Under the pieces are notes generated by a model. The model had not been told where the DNA came from and searched no databases. It worked only from the letters and a program-made list of their open reading frames with translations. This document shows positions 17,727 through 25,568 of a DNA stretch of 57,284 nt, piece by piece. Numbering within the stretch: position 1 is the stretch's first letter; each line of letters starts with the position of its first letter. This stretch comes from Atopobium sp034113385. GTDB taxonomy: Bacteria; Actinomycetota; Coriobacteriia; Coriobacteriales; Atopobiaceae. The DNA is taken from assembly GCF_034113385.1 (NCBI RefSeq), contig NZ_JAXEXL010000008.1, positions 1 through 57,284 on the forward strand. The letters are read 5' to 3'. A program made the position numbers and the translations under genes.

Positions 17727-19172
17727 CTAAGCACCTAGTAGCAAGCGCGCAAGTGCCGTAATGTAAATTGCGAGTGCTCGCTTGAGGGAAGATTCTAATA
17801 CTGCCTCTTGAGGACCATGAATGGTACCCACCCACTCAGGCTGGTGAGGGTCTGGCTCTTCCTCGGGACCAAACGCCACAGCATAGGGAAAATGCTTTGC
17901 ATACGTTCCGCCACCCAAAGTGACAGGCTTTTTGTGCTGACCCGCCCACTCTGCATAGCTATCGAGAAGTATTTGAAGCTCGGGACTTTGTGGGTCAACG
18001 TAGAGATACTTACCACGACGAATCTCTTCATATGCTAGACCATGCTGAGCACAGACCTTTTGCAGTTCTGCACAAATGGCATCAGGCGTAGTAGATTTGG
18101 GATAGCGACAATCCACTGTTTGAACTAACTTACCATCACGGGTATACATGACACCACTCACAATGGTAAGCGGGTCAAATATATCATCCGTAGCGTCTAC
18201 ACCCAACAACGAGCCATCCCATGCTCCATGCATACGCTGCTGGAACTCCAGCCAGCGCTTCTCGGCAGGAGTATAGATGCCATGTTCCAACAGATAGGTT
18301 GTCAAAATCCCAAGAGCACTCTTTGTGCCTTCAGGCATGGCGGCATGACCACCAACGCCTTCTGCAAACAGCCGCACATAGCCATTATCCTCAGGGACAT
18401 ATGAAATGTTTTTCGCGGCAGGAAGCTCACTGGGCGTAGCACGTACAACTGCCGTTGCATGAGCAGCCACTGCGTTGCGCACCGTACCAGCTTCAACCAA
18501 GACAATGCGTCCATCTGCTTGCAGTGGAAATGAAATGAGCGCATTATACGAGCCCTTCTCGCCACACACTACGGGCCAGGAGGAATCAGGCGTAAACAAA
18601 AAATCGGGTGCCGAGAACTTAGACTGATAGTAGCGCGCATCTGCCATGCCCGTTTCTTCATTGCCACCCAAAAGCACGCGCAAGTTATGGAACGGCGCAA
18701 ATTCTGGCTGTGTAAAGAAATGCGCTGCCCATAGCGTAAGGATTGCAGGGCCTTTATCGTCCAAAACGCCGCGCCCAACCAAATAACCTTCTTTGCGCTG
18801 GACAACAAAGGGGTTACTCTCCCACCCTGGTCCAGCAGGAACAACATCAAGATGTGCAATGGTGGCAATATGCTTGCGCTTATCGCTCTTACTGGGTGCA
18901 TCCGAGCGTAGACACGATGCAGGCACATCAGCAAACGCAAGGTAGCCATCGCAGGGGTGTGCTTCAAGGCCTAGGCGCGTCGCAATTTCCATACCGCAGC
19001 AAAGTGCCTGATCAACAGGGTCACCAAAAGGCTTCTGAGCAGATGCCGTAGACGGGTCTTCTATACTGGGAATGGCAACAAGTTGGGCAATGTCTGCCAC
19101 AATCTGTTCCCAATGCGTATGCACAAACGCCTCAACTTGCTCGTGTGTTGGCAGCTGTGGATGCTGATTCAT
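17727..19172 (-). CDS. M20-family metallo-dipeptidase (PepV/Sapep-like)
   Basis: Start at the ATG at 19172 with GGAG upstream; an in-frame TTG at 19190 has no site. 481 residues. Zinc-ligand and catalytic segments in order: HLDVVPAGPGWESNPF, GRGVLDDKGPAILTLW, GGNEETGMADARYY, FTPDSSWP and GGGTYAKHFP near the C-terminus. This spacing, with a large lid insertion, is that of PepV and Sapep, Xaa-dipeptidases of the cytoplasm, rather than DapE. It starts 1 base after the stop of the PRD regulator and is the last gene of the patB operon. A role in recycling imported or wall-derived dipeptides is inferred only. Confidence 0.88.
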   Translation of the reverse strand: MNQHPQLPTHEQVEAFVHTHWEQIVADIAQLVAIPSIEDPSTASAQKPFGDPVDQALCCGMEIATRLGLEAHPCDGYLAFADVPASCLRSDAPSKSDKRKHIATIAHLDVVPAGPGWESNPFVVQRKEGYLVGRGVLDDKGPAILTLWAAHFFTQPEFAPFHNLRVLLGGNEETGMADARYYQSKFSAPDFLFTPDSSWPVVCGEKGSYNALISFPLQADGRIVLVEAGTVRNAVAAHATAVVRATPSELPAAKNISYVPEDNGYVRLFAEGVGGHAAMPEGTKSALGILTTYLLEHGIYTPAEKRWLEFQQRMHGAWDGSLLGVDATDDIFDPLTIVSGVMYTRDGKLVQTVDCRYPKSTTPDAICAELQKVCAQHGLAYEEIRRGKYLYVDPQSPELQILLDSYAEWAGQHKKPVTLGGGTYAKHFPYAVAFGPEEEPDPHQPEWVGTIHGPQEAVLESSLKRALAIYITALARLLLGA

Positions 19173-19173
19173 A

Positions 19174-20904
19174 TTATTTCTCCAGGCCAAGTAAGTTCAT
19201 GAGCTGCAAATAGCTTATGTTTGGAGCACTCAAAGTCTGAGTAGAAAGCATGGAATACACGTACGAGAAAATCGTGTTCTTGTCATCCTGATGCTTGCTT
19301 GCAAACACCACCAAAATAAGATTGATGTCCTCATCTTGGGTATGCACTGTTGTTGTGGGGCAAATTGCAAACAGCCTAAAGTTGTTAGATGGTACGTTGG
19401 TAACGCAGTGTGGAACAGCCACGCCATTAAACGCCAAGCGCTCTCCTTGTAGTTCACGAGCCAATGTAGCAGCAGCTTCTTCTTTGTTCATACGTCCGCG
19501 CTGGATAAACACATCCAAACCCTTGGACAAAACCTCCTCATACGTTAAACAATCCGCTGGTAGCGCTACGTACTGTTCTTGTGGCAACATAGTTGTAAGA
19601 GATTTTTTATATGACGTATACAGCACGCTGCGCTGTAGTAAAGCCAAGTCCTTATCGCGCAAAATGCCACGAGTAACCAAATCCCAGGGCAACTCGTCTA
19701 CCTCAGAACCACAACAGGCTTCATCTCTAATAAGAAGATCAAAACTCTGCGTTTGATACTTCTTAATAGCAGAAGATGCATCATCAGCCAACACGATAGT
19801 GGCATCATTCATGGCCTGCTCAAGCAAGGCTCGATTGACAGACTCAAGCGACTTGCGAGCACTTAAAAGTAAAATAGATGTGGGCGTTGCATCAGAGCGC
19901 GCTGCCGTACCAATCACATAGAGCGCGCATAGTTCTGGCTCGAGCAGCAGCCCTGGATGCATAAGCTCTACGCGCGAACAATAAATACGCGCAAAATCAA
20001 ATTCAAAAGGATGTGCAATACGCAGCTCTTCAATCTGGGAACGAAACTCATCATCCATGATGGTTGGAAACAGTGCTGCACGAGCTATATGCGCAAAAAT
20101 AAGATTGGGTAAATTGGCACTCATCCCCTGAACGCCGTGCTGATTGAGCATATCTGCTGCAAGTCCCATAAGTTCGTAGCGTTTTAAGACAAGCCACGCA
20201 TAGGTTTGCTGTTTCTCGGCAATAAACGCACGCAGGGCCTCACGATAAGAACTGGTAGAAGCAGCCGTCCTTTGCACAAAGCACGCCGTTGCAATAGAAG
20301 CATTAACCTGTATATTTACCTGCGTGGCAGTGAGCCAAGGCTCCAATTTAGTACGATACTCTTCCACTTCTGGTATTAAAGAACCCAACGCAGTAAGGCC
20401 TGCATTTGCCAGCAGCTCTACTTCACTTTTGATAGCTTTATTTTGCGCGCAAAGAGCAGCAAGCAAGTCTACCGGACCAAGTTTGTAAAATACCATGTTC
20501 AGACCGCGGCCTGCTTGCGAGGTAATATGCAAAATGTCTCGATATCGCATATTAATTGCATCTATTGACTTCCGAACCGTACCTACAGGCAATGACGTGA
20601 GGTCAGACAACTCACCCACTGTTACAGAAGGCAAAGTTACCAGAACGAGTAAAACCTCAGTAACCTCGTCGTACGTGTTTTGCACCAAGGCATCCAGCGC
20701 ACGCACTGAATCTATACGCAAGCTGTAATTAAGCCCTGATTCAATCTGGCCCGCATTGCAAGATTCCAAAAGTGCATTCAGACGCAGGATATCACGCAGT
20801 ACCGTACGGCGAGAAACGCCAAGGGCATCGGCCAGTTGCCTGCCTGTTGCTGGCCCTTCTCGTAAGAGATGAATCAGTTGCTTTTCTCGACCATTTAATC
20901 TCAT
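19174..20904 (-). CDS. PRD-domain transcriptional regulator with EIIB- and EIIA-like domains (BglG/MtlR type)
   Basis: 576 residues. An N-terminal helix-turn-helix (REKQLIHLLREGPATGRQLA, then GVSRRTVLRDI, residues 5-45) is followed by a second HTH-like segment (SDLTSLPVGTVRKSIDAI). A region near 165-330 resembles PTS regulation domains, with histidines in LRIAHPFEF and RVELMHPG. An EIIB-like segment follows, and a C-terminal EIIA domain carries the phosphoacceptor histidine in FNGVAVPHC. The HTH start makes it a DNA-binding activator rather than an RNA-binding antiterminator. It probably senses PTS phosphorylation state, and the fructose-type PTS encoded 1.4 kb upstream is the natural candidate. 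Its start overlaps the patB-like stop (ATGA). Confidence 0.85.
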   Translation of the reverse strand: MRLNGREKQLIHLLREGPATGRQLADALGVSRRTVLRDILRLNALLESCNAGQIESGLNYSLRIDSVRALDALVQNTYDEVTEVLLVLVTLPSVTVGELSDLTSLPVGTVRKSIDAINMRYRDILHITSQAGRGLNMVFYKLGPVDLLAALCAQNKAIKSEVELLANAGLTALGSLIPEVEEYRTKLEPWLTATQVNIQVNASIATACFVQRTAASTSSYREALRAFIAEKQQTYAWLVLKRYELMGLAADMLNQHGVQGMSANLPNLIFAHIARAALFPTIMDDEFRSQIEELRIAHPFEFDFARIYCSRVELMHPGLLLEPELCALYVIGTAARSDATPTSILLLSARKSLESVNRALLEQAMNDATIVLADDASSAIKKYQTQSFDLLIRDEACCGSEVDELPWDLVTRGILRDKDLALLQRSVLYTSYKKSLTTMLPQEQYVALPADCLTYEEVLSKGLDVFIQRGRMNKEEAAATLARELQGERLAFNGVAVPHCVTNVPSNNFRLFAICPTTTVHTQDEDINLILVVFASKHQDDKNTIFSYVYSMLSTQTLSAPNISYLQLMNLLGLEK

Positions 20905-22088
20905 ACGCTTTGCACGCCCTTGTATAGCCCCTCGAGCCCCTGCTCAAGTTTGGATTGAGGGCACGCAACGCACATGCGCATAAAGCGGTCATCTCCATAG
21001 GTAGCACCACTCATAATGCCCACATGACCATAGGTTACGCACGCCTGTTGCAGCCGAGAAGAACTTACATGCAACCCAGAAATATCCATCCACGCCAGGT
21101 AGGTACCCTGAGGGATTTCAAACTTGATTTGCGGGATAGTGCTACTCAGAAAATCCTTAATGAGCTGCATATTAGAGCGTGTATGAGCCACCAAGCCATC
21201 GACATAATAATCACAGCTCGTATAGGCTGCCATCTGCGCGTGCATGCCCATAATGCTCACGCTTGACAAGGCATTGCGCTGCTTGAGCTCCACCAAGAAC
21301 TCTTCACGCGTTTTTGATTCTGGAATAAACACGTAAGAACCAATCAGCCCAGCCGTATTAAACGTTTTAGAGCTAGAGCAGGCAAGCGCCACACCTGTAG
21401 TTGTAATCTCCGTAAGGGGCGTGTACGGCACATCTCCCAAAATGATGTCACGATGGATGTCGTCAGAAATAATAAACGTATTGGTCTGCTGGGCAATATC
21501 TACAATGTCTGCAAGCTCCTGGTAAGAAAACACTTTGCCTGTGGGATTGTGCGGATTAGTAAGAAGCAGAACTTTTGCCTGGGGTTTCTCGCAAGCTACG
21601 CGCAGCTCATTGAGGTTAAGCGAAGCGCTCTCATGCGCGGCAGGCAGGTACACCGGAAGGATGTCTCGACCGTTTGCCTGAATTGCTCCATAAAAGCCGT
21701 CATACAGCGGGGTAAACGTAACAACCGCGTCCCCCGGATTGGACATCATACGAATAAGGGTTGCCACTGAATAGATGACACTAGGGCTATACACAATCCA
21801 ATCTGGATCTACCTCGGCACCAGAGCGCCTACTAAACCACTGCACAATAGGCTGCTTAAAGTCAGAATGGTTCCAGCGCGTGTAGCCAAAGACAGGATGA
21901 GACAAACGCTGCTGCAGCGCTGTAACTATAGGAGATGGCACCTCAAAATCAGCATCAGAAATGGAAAAGGGCACAACGTCATTGGTGCCAAAACGATCCG
22001 CAATGTAATCCCACTGCGTGCTATAGCTGCCATGGCGATTGATAACAGCATCAAAATCGTAAGTTGGTACATTCTGCTGCGTGTGCAT
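20901..22088 (-). CDS. PatB/MalY-family PLP aminotransferase (probable C-S lyase)
   Basis: Start at the ATG at 22088 (AAAGGG upstream). The frame is open back to 22196 but that part is a tandem-repeat tract. 395 residues, normal for the family. FDAVINRHGSYSTQWD, FSISDADFEVPSPI, VFGYTRW, LLLTNPHNPTGKVFS, FIISDDIHRDIIL, then the PLP lysine in ACSSSKTFNTAGLIGSY, and a C-terminal RMCVACPQSKLEQGL. This subgroup of fold-type I enzymes includes cystathionine beta-lyases and cystalysins releasing pyruvate, ammonia and a thiol or H2S. MalY of E. coli also represses transcription; whether this one has any such role is unknown. Confidence 0.88.
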   Translation of the reverse strand: MHTQQNVPTYDFDAVINRHGSYSTQWDYIADRFGTNDVVPFSISDADFEVPSPIVTALQQRLSHPVFGYTRWNHSDFKQPIVQWFSRRSGAEVDPDWIVYSPSVIYSVATLIRMMSNPGDAVVTFTPLYDGFYGAIQANGRDILPVYLPAAHESASLNLNELRVACEKPQAKVLLLTNPHNPTGKVFSYQELADIVDIAQQTNTFIISDDIHRDIILGDVPYTPLTEITTTGVALACSSSKTFNTAGLIGSYVFIPESKTREEFLVELKQRNALSSVSIMGMHAQMAAYTSCDYYVDGLVAHTRSNMQLIKDFLSSTIPQIKFEIPQGTYLAWMDISGLHVSSSRLQQACVTYGHVGIMSGATYGDDRFMRMCVACPQSKLEQGLEGLYKGVQSV

Positions 22089-22144
22089 GGCAAGACCCTT
22101 TCGATACACGTATGTCCAACCTGAGTGCGGCTCTAGTGTGCCCG

Positions 22145-22187
22145 GCATGCGCTTTGTGGTACGCATGCGCTTTGTGGTACGCATGCG
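22145..22187. repeat. 18-bp tandem repeat, 2.4 copies
   Basis: GCATGCGCTTTGTGGTAC occurs at 22145-22162 and 22163-22180 without a mismatch, and a third partial copy (GCATGCG) reaches 22187, directly abutting a perfect palindrome. It lies upstream of the patB-like gene. Confidence 0.9.
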
Positions 22188-22220
22188 TCTAGTCATTATT
22201 AATTTTAATAATGACTAGAC
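22187..22220. repeat. Perfect 15-bp inverted repeat sharing its core with 44985-45024
   Basis: Arms GTCTAGTCATTATTA and TAATAATGACTAGAC flank a 4-base ATTT spacer. The central 24 bases (GTCATTATTA-ATTT-TAATAATGAC) are identical to the centre of the palindrome at 44985-45024, but the outer arms differ while remaining perfectly paired. No U-tract follows on either strand. Confidence 0.9.
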
Positions 22221-22230
22221 GGCTCCCATA

Positions 22231-22266
22231 ACAAAACGCACCTGTGGGGAGTATGCCACAGGTGCG
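22231..22266 (-). terminator. Terminator of the fructose-type PTS operon
   Basis: An 11-bp GC-rich stem (CGCACCTGTGG/CCACAGGTGCG, 22237-22266) with an 8-base loop, followed on the minus strand by TTTTGTTATG. It lies 16 bases after the EIIBC stop. Confidence 0.87.
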
Positions 22267-22281
22267 CGTATCACAAACTGC

Positions 22282-23724
22282 TTAAGCGTTATCCTTTTGA
22301 GCGCGTTTCTTCATCCACGCAGACTTGAAGATAATAATAAACGCAACGTTAAGGGCAAGGCCCGCAAAGAATACGAAGTAGTACTGTGGTGCAGGAGTAA
22401 TAAGACCAAGCAGCGGGTCAAACACACCAATGCCCGGAGCTATACGCTTGATACCCAACGCCATAGACAGAGCACCCGCAATACCACCAGCCAAAACGTT
22501 GGCAGAAATCATAGGAAGTGGAGCTGCCAAAGCGTAAGGAATTGCAGGCTCTGTAGCGGTGGTAGCGCCAACGATCAAGGCAGGCCATGCGGCGTCACGC
22601 TCTGCCTCGGTAAACAAAGCGGGCTTAATCCAAGTGGCAATAGCTGCAGCAACAGGAGGAAGCAGTGTTACTACGCCAACAATGCCATACCACTCGTATA
22701 CGCCAGAGGCTACCAACGAGAAGGAGAAGAACCACGCTGCCTTATTAACAGGACCGCCCATATCAAAGGCAAGCATGGCGCCCACAAGAAATGCGGCAAA
22801 CAAACGTGCACTTTCGGGCACACTCTGAAGCATGGTTACCAGGCCGTTCATCATGCCAGCGGCAAGGGGACCCAGTACGTAATAGGTCAAAATGCCAAAG
22901 ATAAGCAGAGCCGTAAAAGGAATAATCAAGAAGCCCATGAGACCTTGCATATTCTTGGGCAGCTTAATTCCCTTCATGGCCTTAGCGTAATAGCCTATGA
23001 GCAAACCAATAGCAACCGCACCAATAAAGCCTGCATTTGCAGGAGTGCCCAACAAATCAGAACGATTTGCCAAATACGAGCAGATAAATGCTGGTGCTAA
23101 AGCGGGCTTACCACCAATAGACTGGGCAATGTAACCACCCATAACAGGAACCATAAACGAGAAACCTAAGCCACCAATGGTATTGAGTACCCATGCCAAA
23201 GAAGCAACGGTACCAGCCTCCACATTGGGCTCTACATTAGGAGCGCCAAACTGAGCCATAATGGAGCCAATGGCCATAAGCAAGCCGCCACCAATAACAA
23301 ACGGTAAAGCAGCGGATACACCAGCCATGAGGTGGGACATAAGACCACTTACGGATGACTCTTTGGCGGTACGCCCGCCTAGATCTACAGCAGTGGCACG
23401 ATACAGGTGAGCTTGTGTCTCTAGGTTGGACATAATAAAATCCATATCCTTAAGCGCCTTAGACACAGATACTTCTACAAGCTTTTTCCCATCAAAGCGA
23501 ATGCGGTCATCGTCCGTCATGCCCTTACCAAGCGCAAGAATGACGTAATCGGCAGCCTTAATTTGCTCTGTAGTAAGAGCGTTCTCAATGCCATTTGCAC
23601 CCTGCGTCTCGACATACACCTCGTACCCTGCAGCCTCGCCCTTTGTCTTAATTGCCTCTGCAACCATATAGGTATGGGCAATACCTGCGGGACAATTGGT
23701 TACTGCAACAATTGACTTAGACAT
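22282..23724 (-). CDS. PTS fructose-type transporter subunit EIIBC
   Basis: Start at the ATG at 23724, because AAAGGAGG lies just before it and inside the longer open frame. 480 residues. The EIIB domain (1-100) carries the phospho-cysteine C11 in VAVTNCPAGIAHTYM. The EIIC domain (about 130-470) has the family's DMGGPVNKAAWFFSF and TTATEPAIPYA segments and 8 to 10 hydrophobic helices. It imports and phosphorylates a sugar, probably fructose or a related 2-keto hexose; the exact substrate is not certain. The separate EIIA is encoded 77 bases upstream. No 1-phosphofructokinase gene is present nearby. Confidence 0.93.
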   Translation of the reverse strand: MSKSIVAVTNCPAGIAHTYMVAEAIKTKGEAAGYEVYVETQGANGIENALTTEQIKAADYVILALGKGMTDDDRIRFDGKKLVEVSVSKALKDMDFIMSNLETQAHLYRATAVDLGGRTAKESSVSGLMSHLMAGVSAALPFVIGGGLLMAIGSIMAQFGAPNVEPNVEAGTVASLAWVLNTIGGLGFSFMVPVMGGYIAQSIGGKPALAPAFICSYLANRSDLLGTPANAGFIGAVAIGLLIGYYAKAMKGIKLPKNMQGLMGFLIIPFTALLIFGILTYYVLGPLAAGMMNGLVTMLQSVPESARLFAAFLVGAMLAFDMGGPVNKAAWFFSFSLVASGVYEWYGIVGVVTLLPPVAAAIATWIKPALFTEAERDAAWPALIVGATTATEPAIPYALAAPLPMISANVLAGGIAGALSMALGIKRIAPGIGVFDPLLGLITPAPQYYFVFFAGLALNVAFIIIFKSAWMKKRAQKDNA

Positions 23725-23801
23725 AGGCCCTCCTTTCATTGCCTCTCATTGCATGTATGGCTACCAGCTTTCTTGTTGCTGGATTTACCTGCTAAAACGT
23801 A

Positions 23802-24251
23802 TTACTCACCAGTAAGTGCACTGGCAATCAACTCATATACTTCATCTGTGGTACCGCCTTTGAGCACGTGAGCAAACTCAGGATGAATTAGCTTACGGCT
23901 AAGTGACGATAAAAGCCTGAGGTGCTCAGAGTTCTTGTTTGTGGGAACCAGCAAAGAAATCACGGTATCCACGGGTTTATCGTCAAGAGCAGCCCAAGCA
24001 ACAGGTGTTTTAAGCTTGGCAAAGAGCACTGCTGTGGTAAGGACGCTTGCAGACCTTGCATGCGGGATAGCAATGCCTCCACCAAAACCAGTGCTTGCCT
24101 CGGCTTCTCGCTGTAGATAGTCAGACACGATTGCCTGAGGGCTGTTGGTGACGTTTAGCTCTTGCGCGCGAGCGGCGAGCGCCCTAAATGCCTCTGTCTG
24201 AGTAGCTACATCCAACGTGCCCAGCATATGATTTTTGGAAAAAAGTGCCAT
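23802..24251 (-). CDS. PTS fructose-type EIIA component
   Basis: 149 residues. The phosphoacceptor histidine is H64 in GGGIAIPHARSASV, and LVPTNKNSEHLRLLSSLSR is the usual downstream segment. It takes phosphate from HPr and passes it to C11 of the EIIB domain encoded next. It is first in the operon. The upstream region holds two adjoining palindromes that may be operators. Confidence 0.93.
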   Translation of the reverse strand: MALFSKNHMLGTLDVATQTEAFRALAARAQELNVTNSPQAIVSDYLQREAEASTGFGGGIAIPHARSASVLTTAVLFAKLKTPVAWAALDDKPVDTVISLLVPTNKNSEHLRLLSSLSRKLIHPEFAHVLKGGTTDEVYELIASALTGE

Positions 24252-24342
24252 GGTTTGTCATGCCTTTCTTAAGCACCCAGTGCGGGTATGACTTCCATAG
24301 TCACAGTATTAACTACCATCTTGAGCAAGTTAAGAATCAAAT

Positions 24343-24375
24343 TGTCACAACGGCTGTGACAGGTATATATACCTG
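24343..24375 (-). promoter_or_regulatory. Two abutting palindromes between the PTS and fic genes (candidate operators)
   Basis: TGTCACA-ACGGC-TGTGACA (24343-24361) is a 7+7 inverted repeat. It overlaps by two bases a perfect 16-base palindrome CAGGTATATATACCTG (24360-24375). Another GTCACAG half-site is at 24300-24306. The PTS EIIA gene starts about 90 bases away on the minus strand, and fic about 135 bases away on the plus strand. The regulator is unknown. Confidence 0.55.
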
Positions 24376-24432
24376 CAGTTTTTATTACAACCATTACAAA
24401 ATAATTTTTGACTATACCTGAGGGAGTTCAAA

Positions 24433-24492
24433 ATTGAGCATGATATTGAGTAAGATATTGAGTATGATATTAAGTAAGATATTGAGTAAGAT
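24433..24492. repeat. 12-bp tandem repeat, five imperfect copies, upstream of fic
   Basis: Unit ATTGAGTAAGAT with variants: ATTGAGCATGAT, ATTGAGTAAGAT, ATTGAGTATGAT, ATTAAGTAAGAT, ATTGAGTAAGAT. The tract ends 17 bases before the fic ATG. A TTGACT hexamer (24408-24413) lies just upstream, so the repeats occupy the position where a -10 box and the leader would be. Confidence 0.9.
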
Positions 24493-24509
24493 AGTTTGAT
24501 AGGGGACCT

Positions 24510-25502
24510 ATGCAAAACTACCAGCCGCCCTACTCTATTACTTCCAACATGATGATGCTTGCTTCGTCTATTAGCGAGAAAGTCGGCAAGCTTGAAATAT
24601 ATCAGAGCTTACACGCCCACCCTCAACTGCGCAAAAATAATCGTATTAAATCAATTCATTCTTCTTTAGCTATTGAAGCTAACTCTCTTTCTCTTGACCA
24701 GGTCAAAGATGTTATTGATGGAAACCTCGTCTTAGGACCAGCGCGAGAAATCCAAGAGGTAAAAAATGCCTATGCGGCATATGAATGTATTAACTCCTAT
24801 GACCCCTACTCATTAGATGATTTAAAAAGAGCGCATGGTGTAATGACGCAGGGTTTATTGCCCGATGCTGGGAAGTTTCGTACCGGGAATGAAGGGGTAT
24901 TTAATGGAGATACCTGCATTTTTATGGCACCTCAACCACATTTTGTTCCCGAACTCATGACGCAACTTTTTGCATGGATGCACACTAACAAAGATACGGT
25001 TCATCCGCTTATTATCTCATCCATATTTCATTATGAATTTGTTTTTATTCATCCTTTTTCTGATGGCAATGGTCGCATTGCTCGTCTATGGCATACGGTA
25101 CTTCTTAACACTTGGAACCCGTTTTTTGAATATCTTCCCTTAGAAAGTCAAATTGCTAAGTTCCAAGCTCAGTATTACGACGCAATTGCACAATGCCATG
25201 TACATGGATCATCAGACATATTTATTGAATTTATGCTACAGCAGATTGATGCCACACTAGATACAATGCTCATACAAAACAATCGTGCGGCAACTATATT
25301 GCCTAAACAGGTCTCTTGTTTACTTCAAGCAATGGAATGGGGAGTTGCTTATAGTGCCGCGCAGTTGATGGAATTAGTACACGTCAAAACAAGGAATACT
25401 TTAAGAACAAGTTATATAAATCCAGCACTTGAGCTTGGTCTTATTGCTCCCACCATTCCCGATAAGCCCAAAAGCAAAAATCAGCGCTACATCAAGCAGT
25501 AG
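24510..25502 (+). CDS. Fic-domain protein, predicted AMP-transferase with N-terminal inhibitory motif
   Basis: 330 residues. The Fic active site HPFSDGNGRIAR is complete at 181-192. An N-terminal SLAIEAN (52-58) fits the (S/T)xxxE(G/N)-type inhibitory helix, whose glutamate blocks ATP in class II Fic proteins. The FIFMAPQPHFVPELM-like flap sits near 138-150. A C-terminal segment of about 65 residues looks like a winged helix (YSAAQLMELVHVKTRNTLRT). Such proteins transfer AMP to a hydroxyl of a target protein; no target or antitoxin gene is adjacent, since the inhibitor is built in. AGGGGAC precedes the start. It is one of only two plus-strand genes here and is richer in A+T than its neighbours, which may mean transfer. 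Confidence 0.92.
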   Translation: MQNYQPPYSITSNMMMLASSISEKVGKLEIYQSLHAHPQLRKNNRIKSIHSSLAIEANSLSLDQVKDVIDGNLVLGPAREIQEVKNAYAAYECINSYDPYSLDDLKRAHGVMTQGLLPDAGKFRTGNEGVFNGDTCIFMAPQPHFVPELMTQLFAWMHTNKDTVHPLIISSIFHYEFVFIHPFSDGNGRIARLWHTVLLNTWNPFFEYLPLESQIAKFQAQYYDAIAQCHVHGSSDIFIEFMLQQIDATLDTMLIQNNRAATILPKQVSCLLQAMEWGVAYSAAQLMELVHVKTRNTLRTSYINPALELGLIAPTIPDKPKSKNQRYIKQ

Positions 25503-25510
25503 CGCTGATT
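25476..25510 (-). terminator. Terminator of nrdA-nrdB lying inside the fic 3' end
   Basis: A perfect 12-bp stem AATCAGCGCTAC/GTAGCGCTGATT with an 8-base loop at 25479-25510. On the minus strand it runs into TTTTTGCTTTTGG. The fic stop codon (25500-25502) lies in the right arm, and the T-tract is made of fic codons for lysine and asparagine. Confidence 0.85.
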
Positions 25511-25568
25511 CAGCTAGACCATGGGGTACTCTGGATTAAAGCCTAAGCCTGAAGCCGCATAGGTCATC

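Noticed and set aside
22089..22196. N-terminal extension of the PatB-like protein with RTTKRM repeats
   Set aside because: It is the translation of the tandem repeat tract; the ATG at 22088 has a ribosome site and gives the normal family length.
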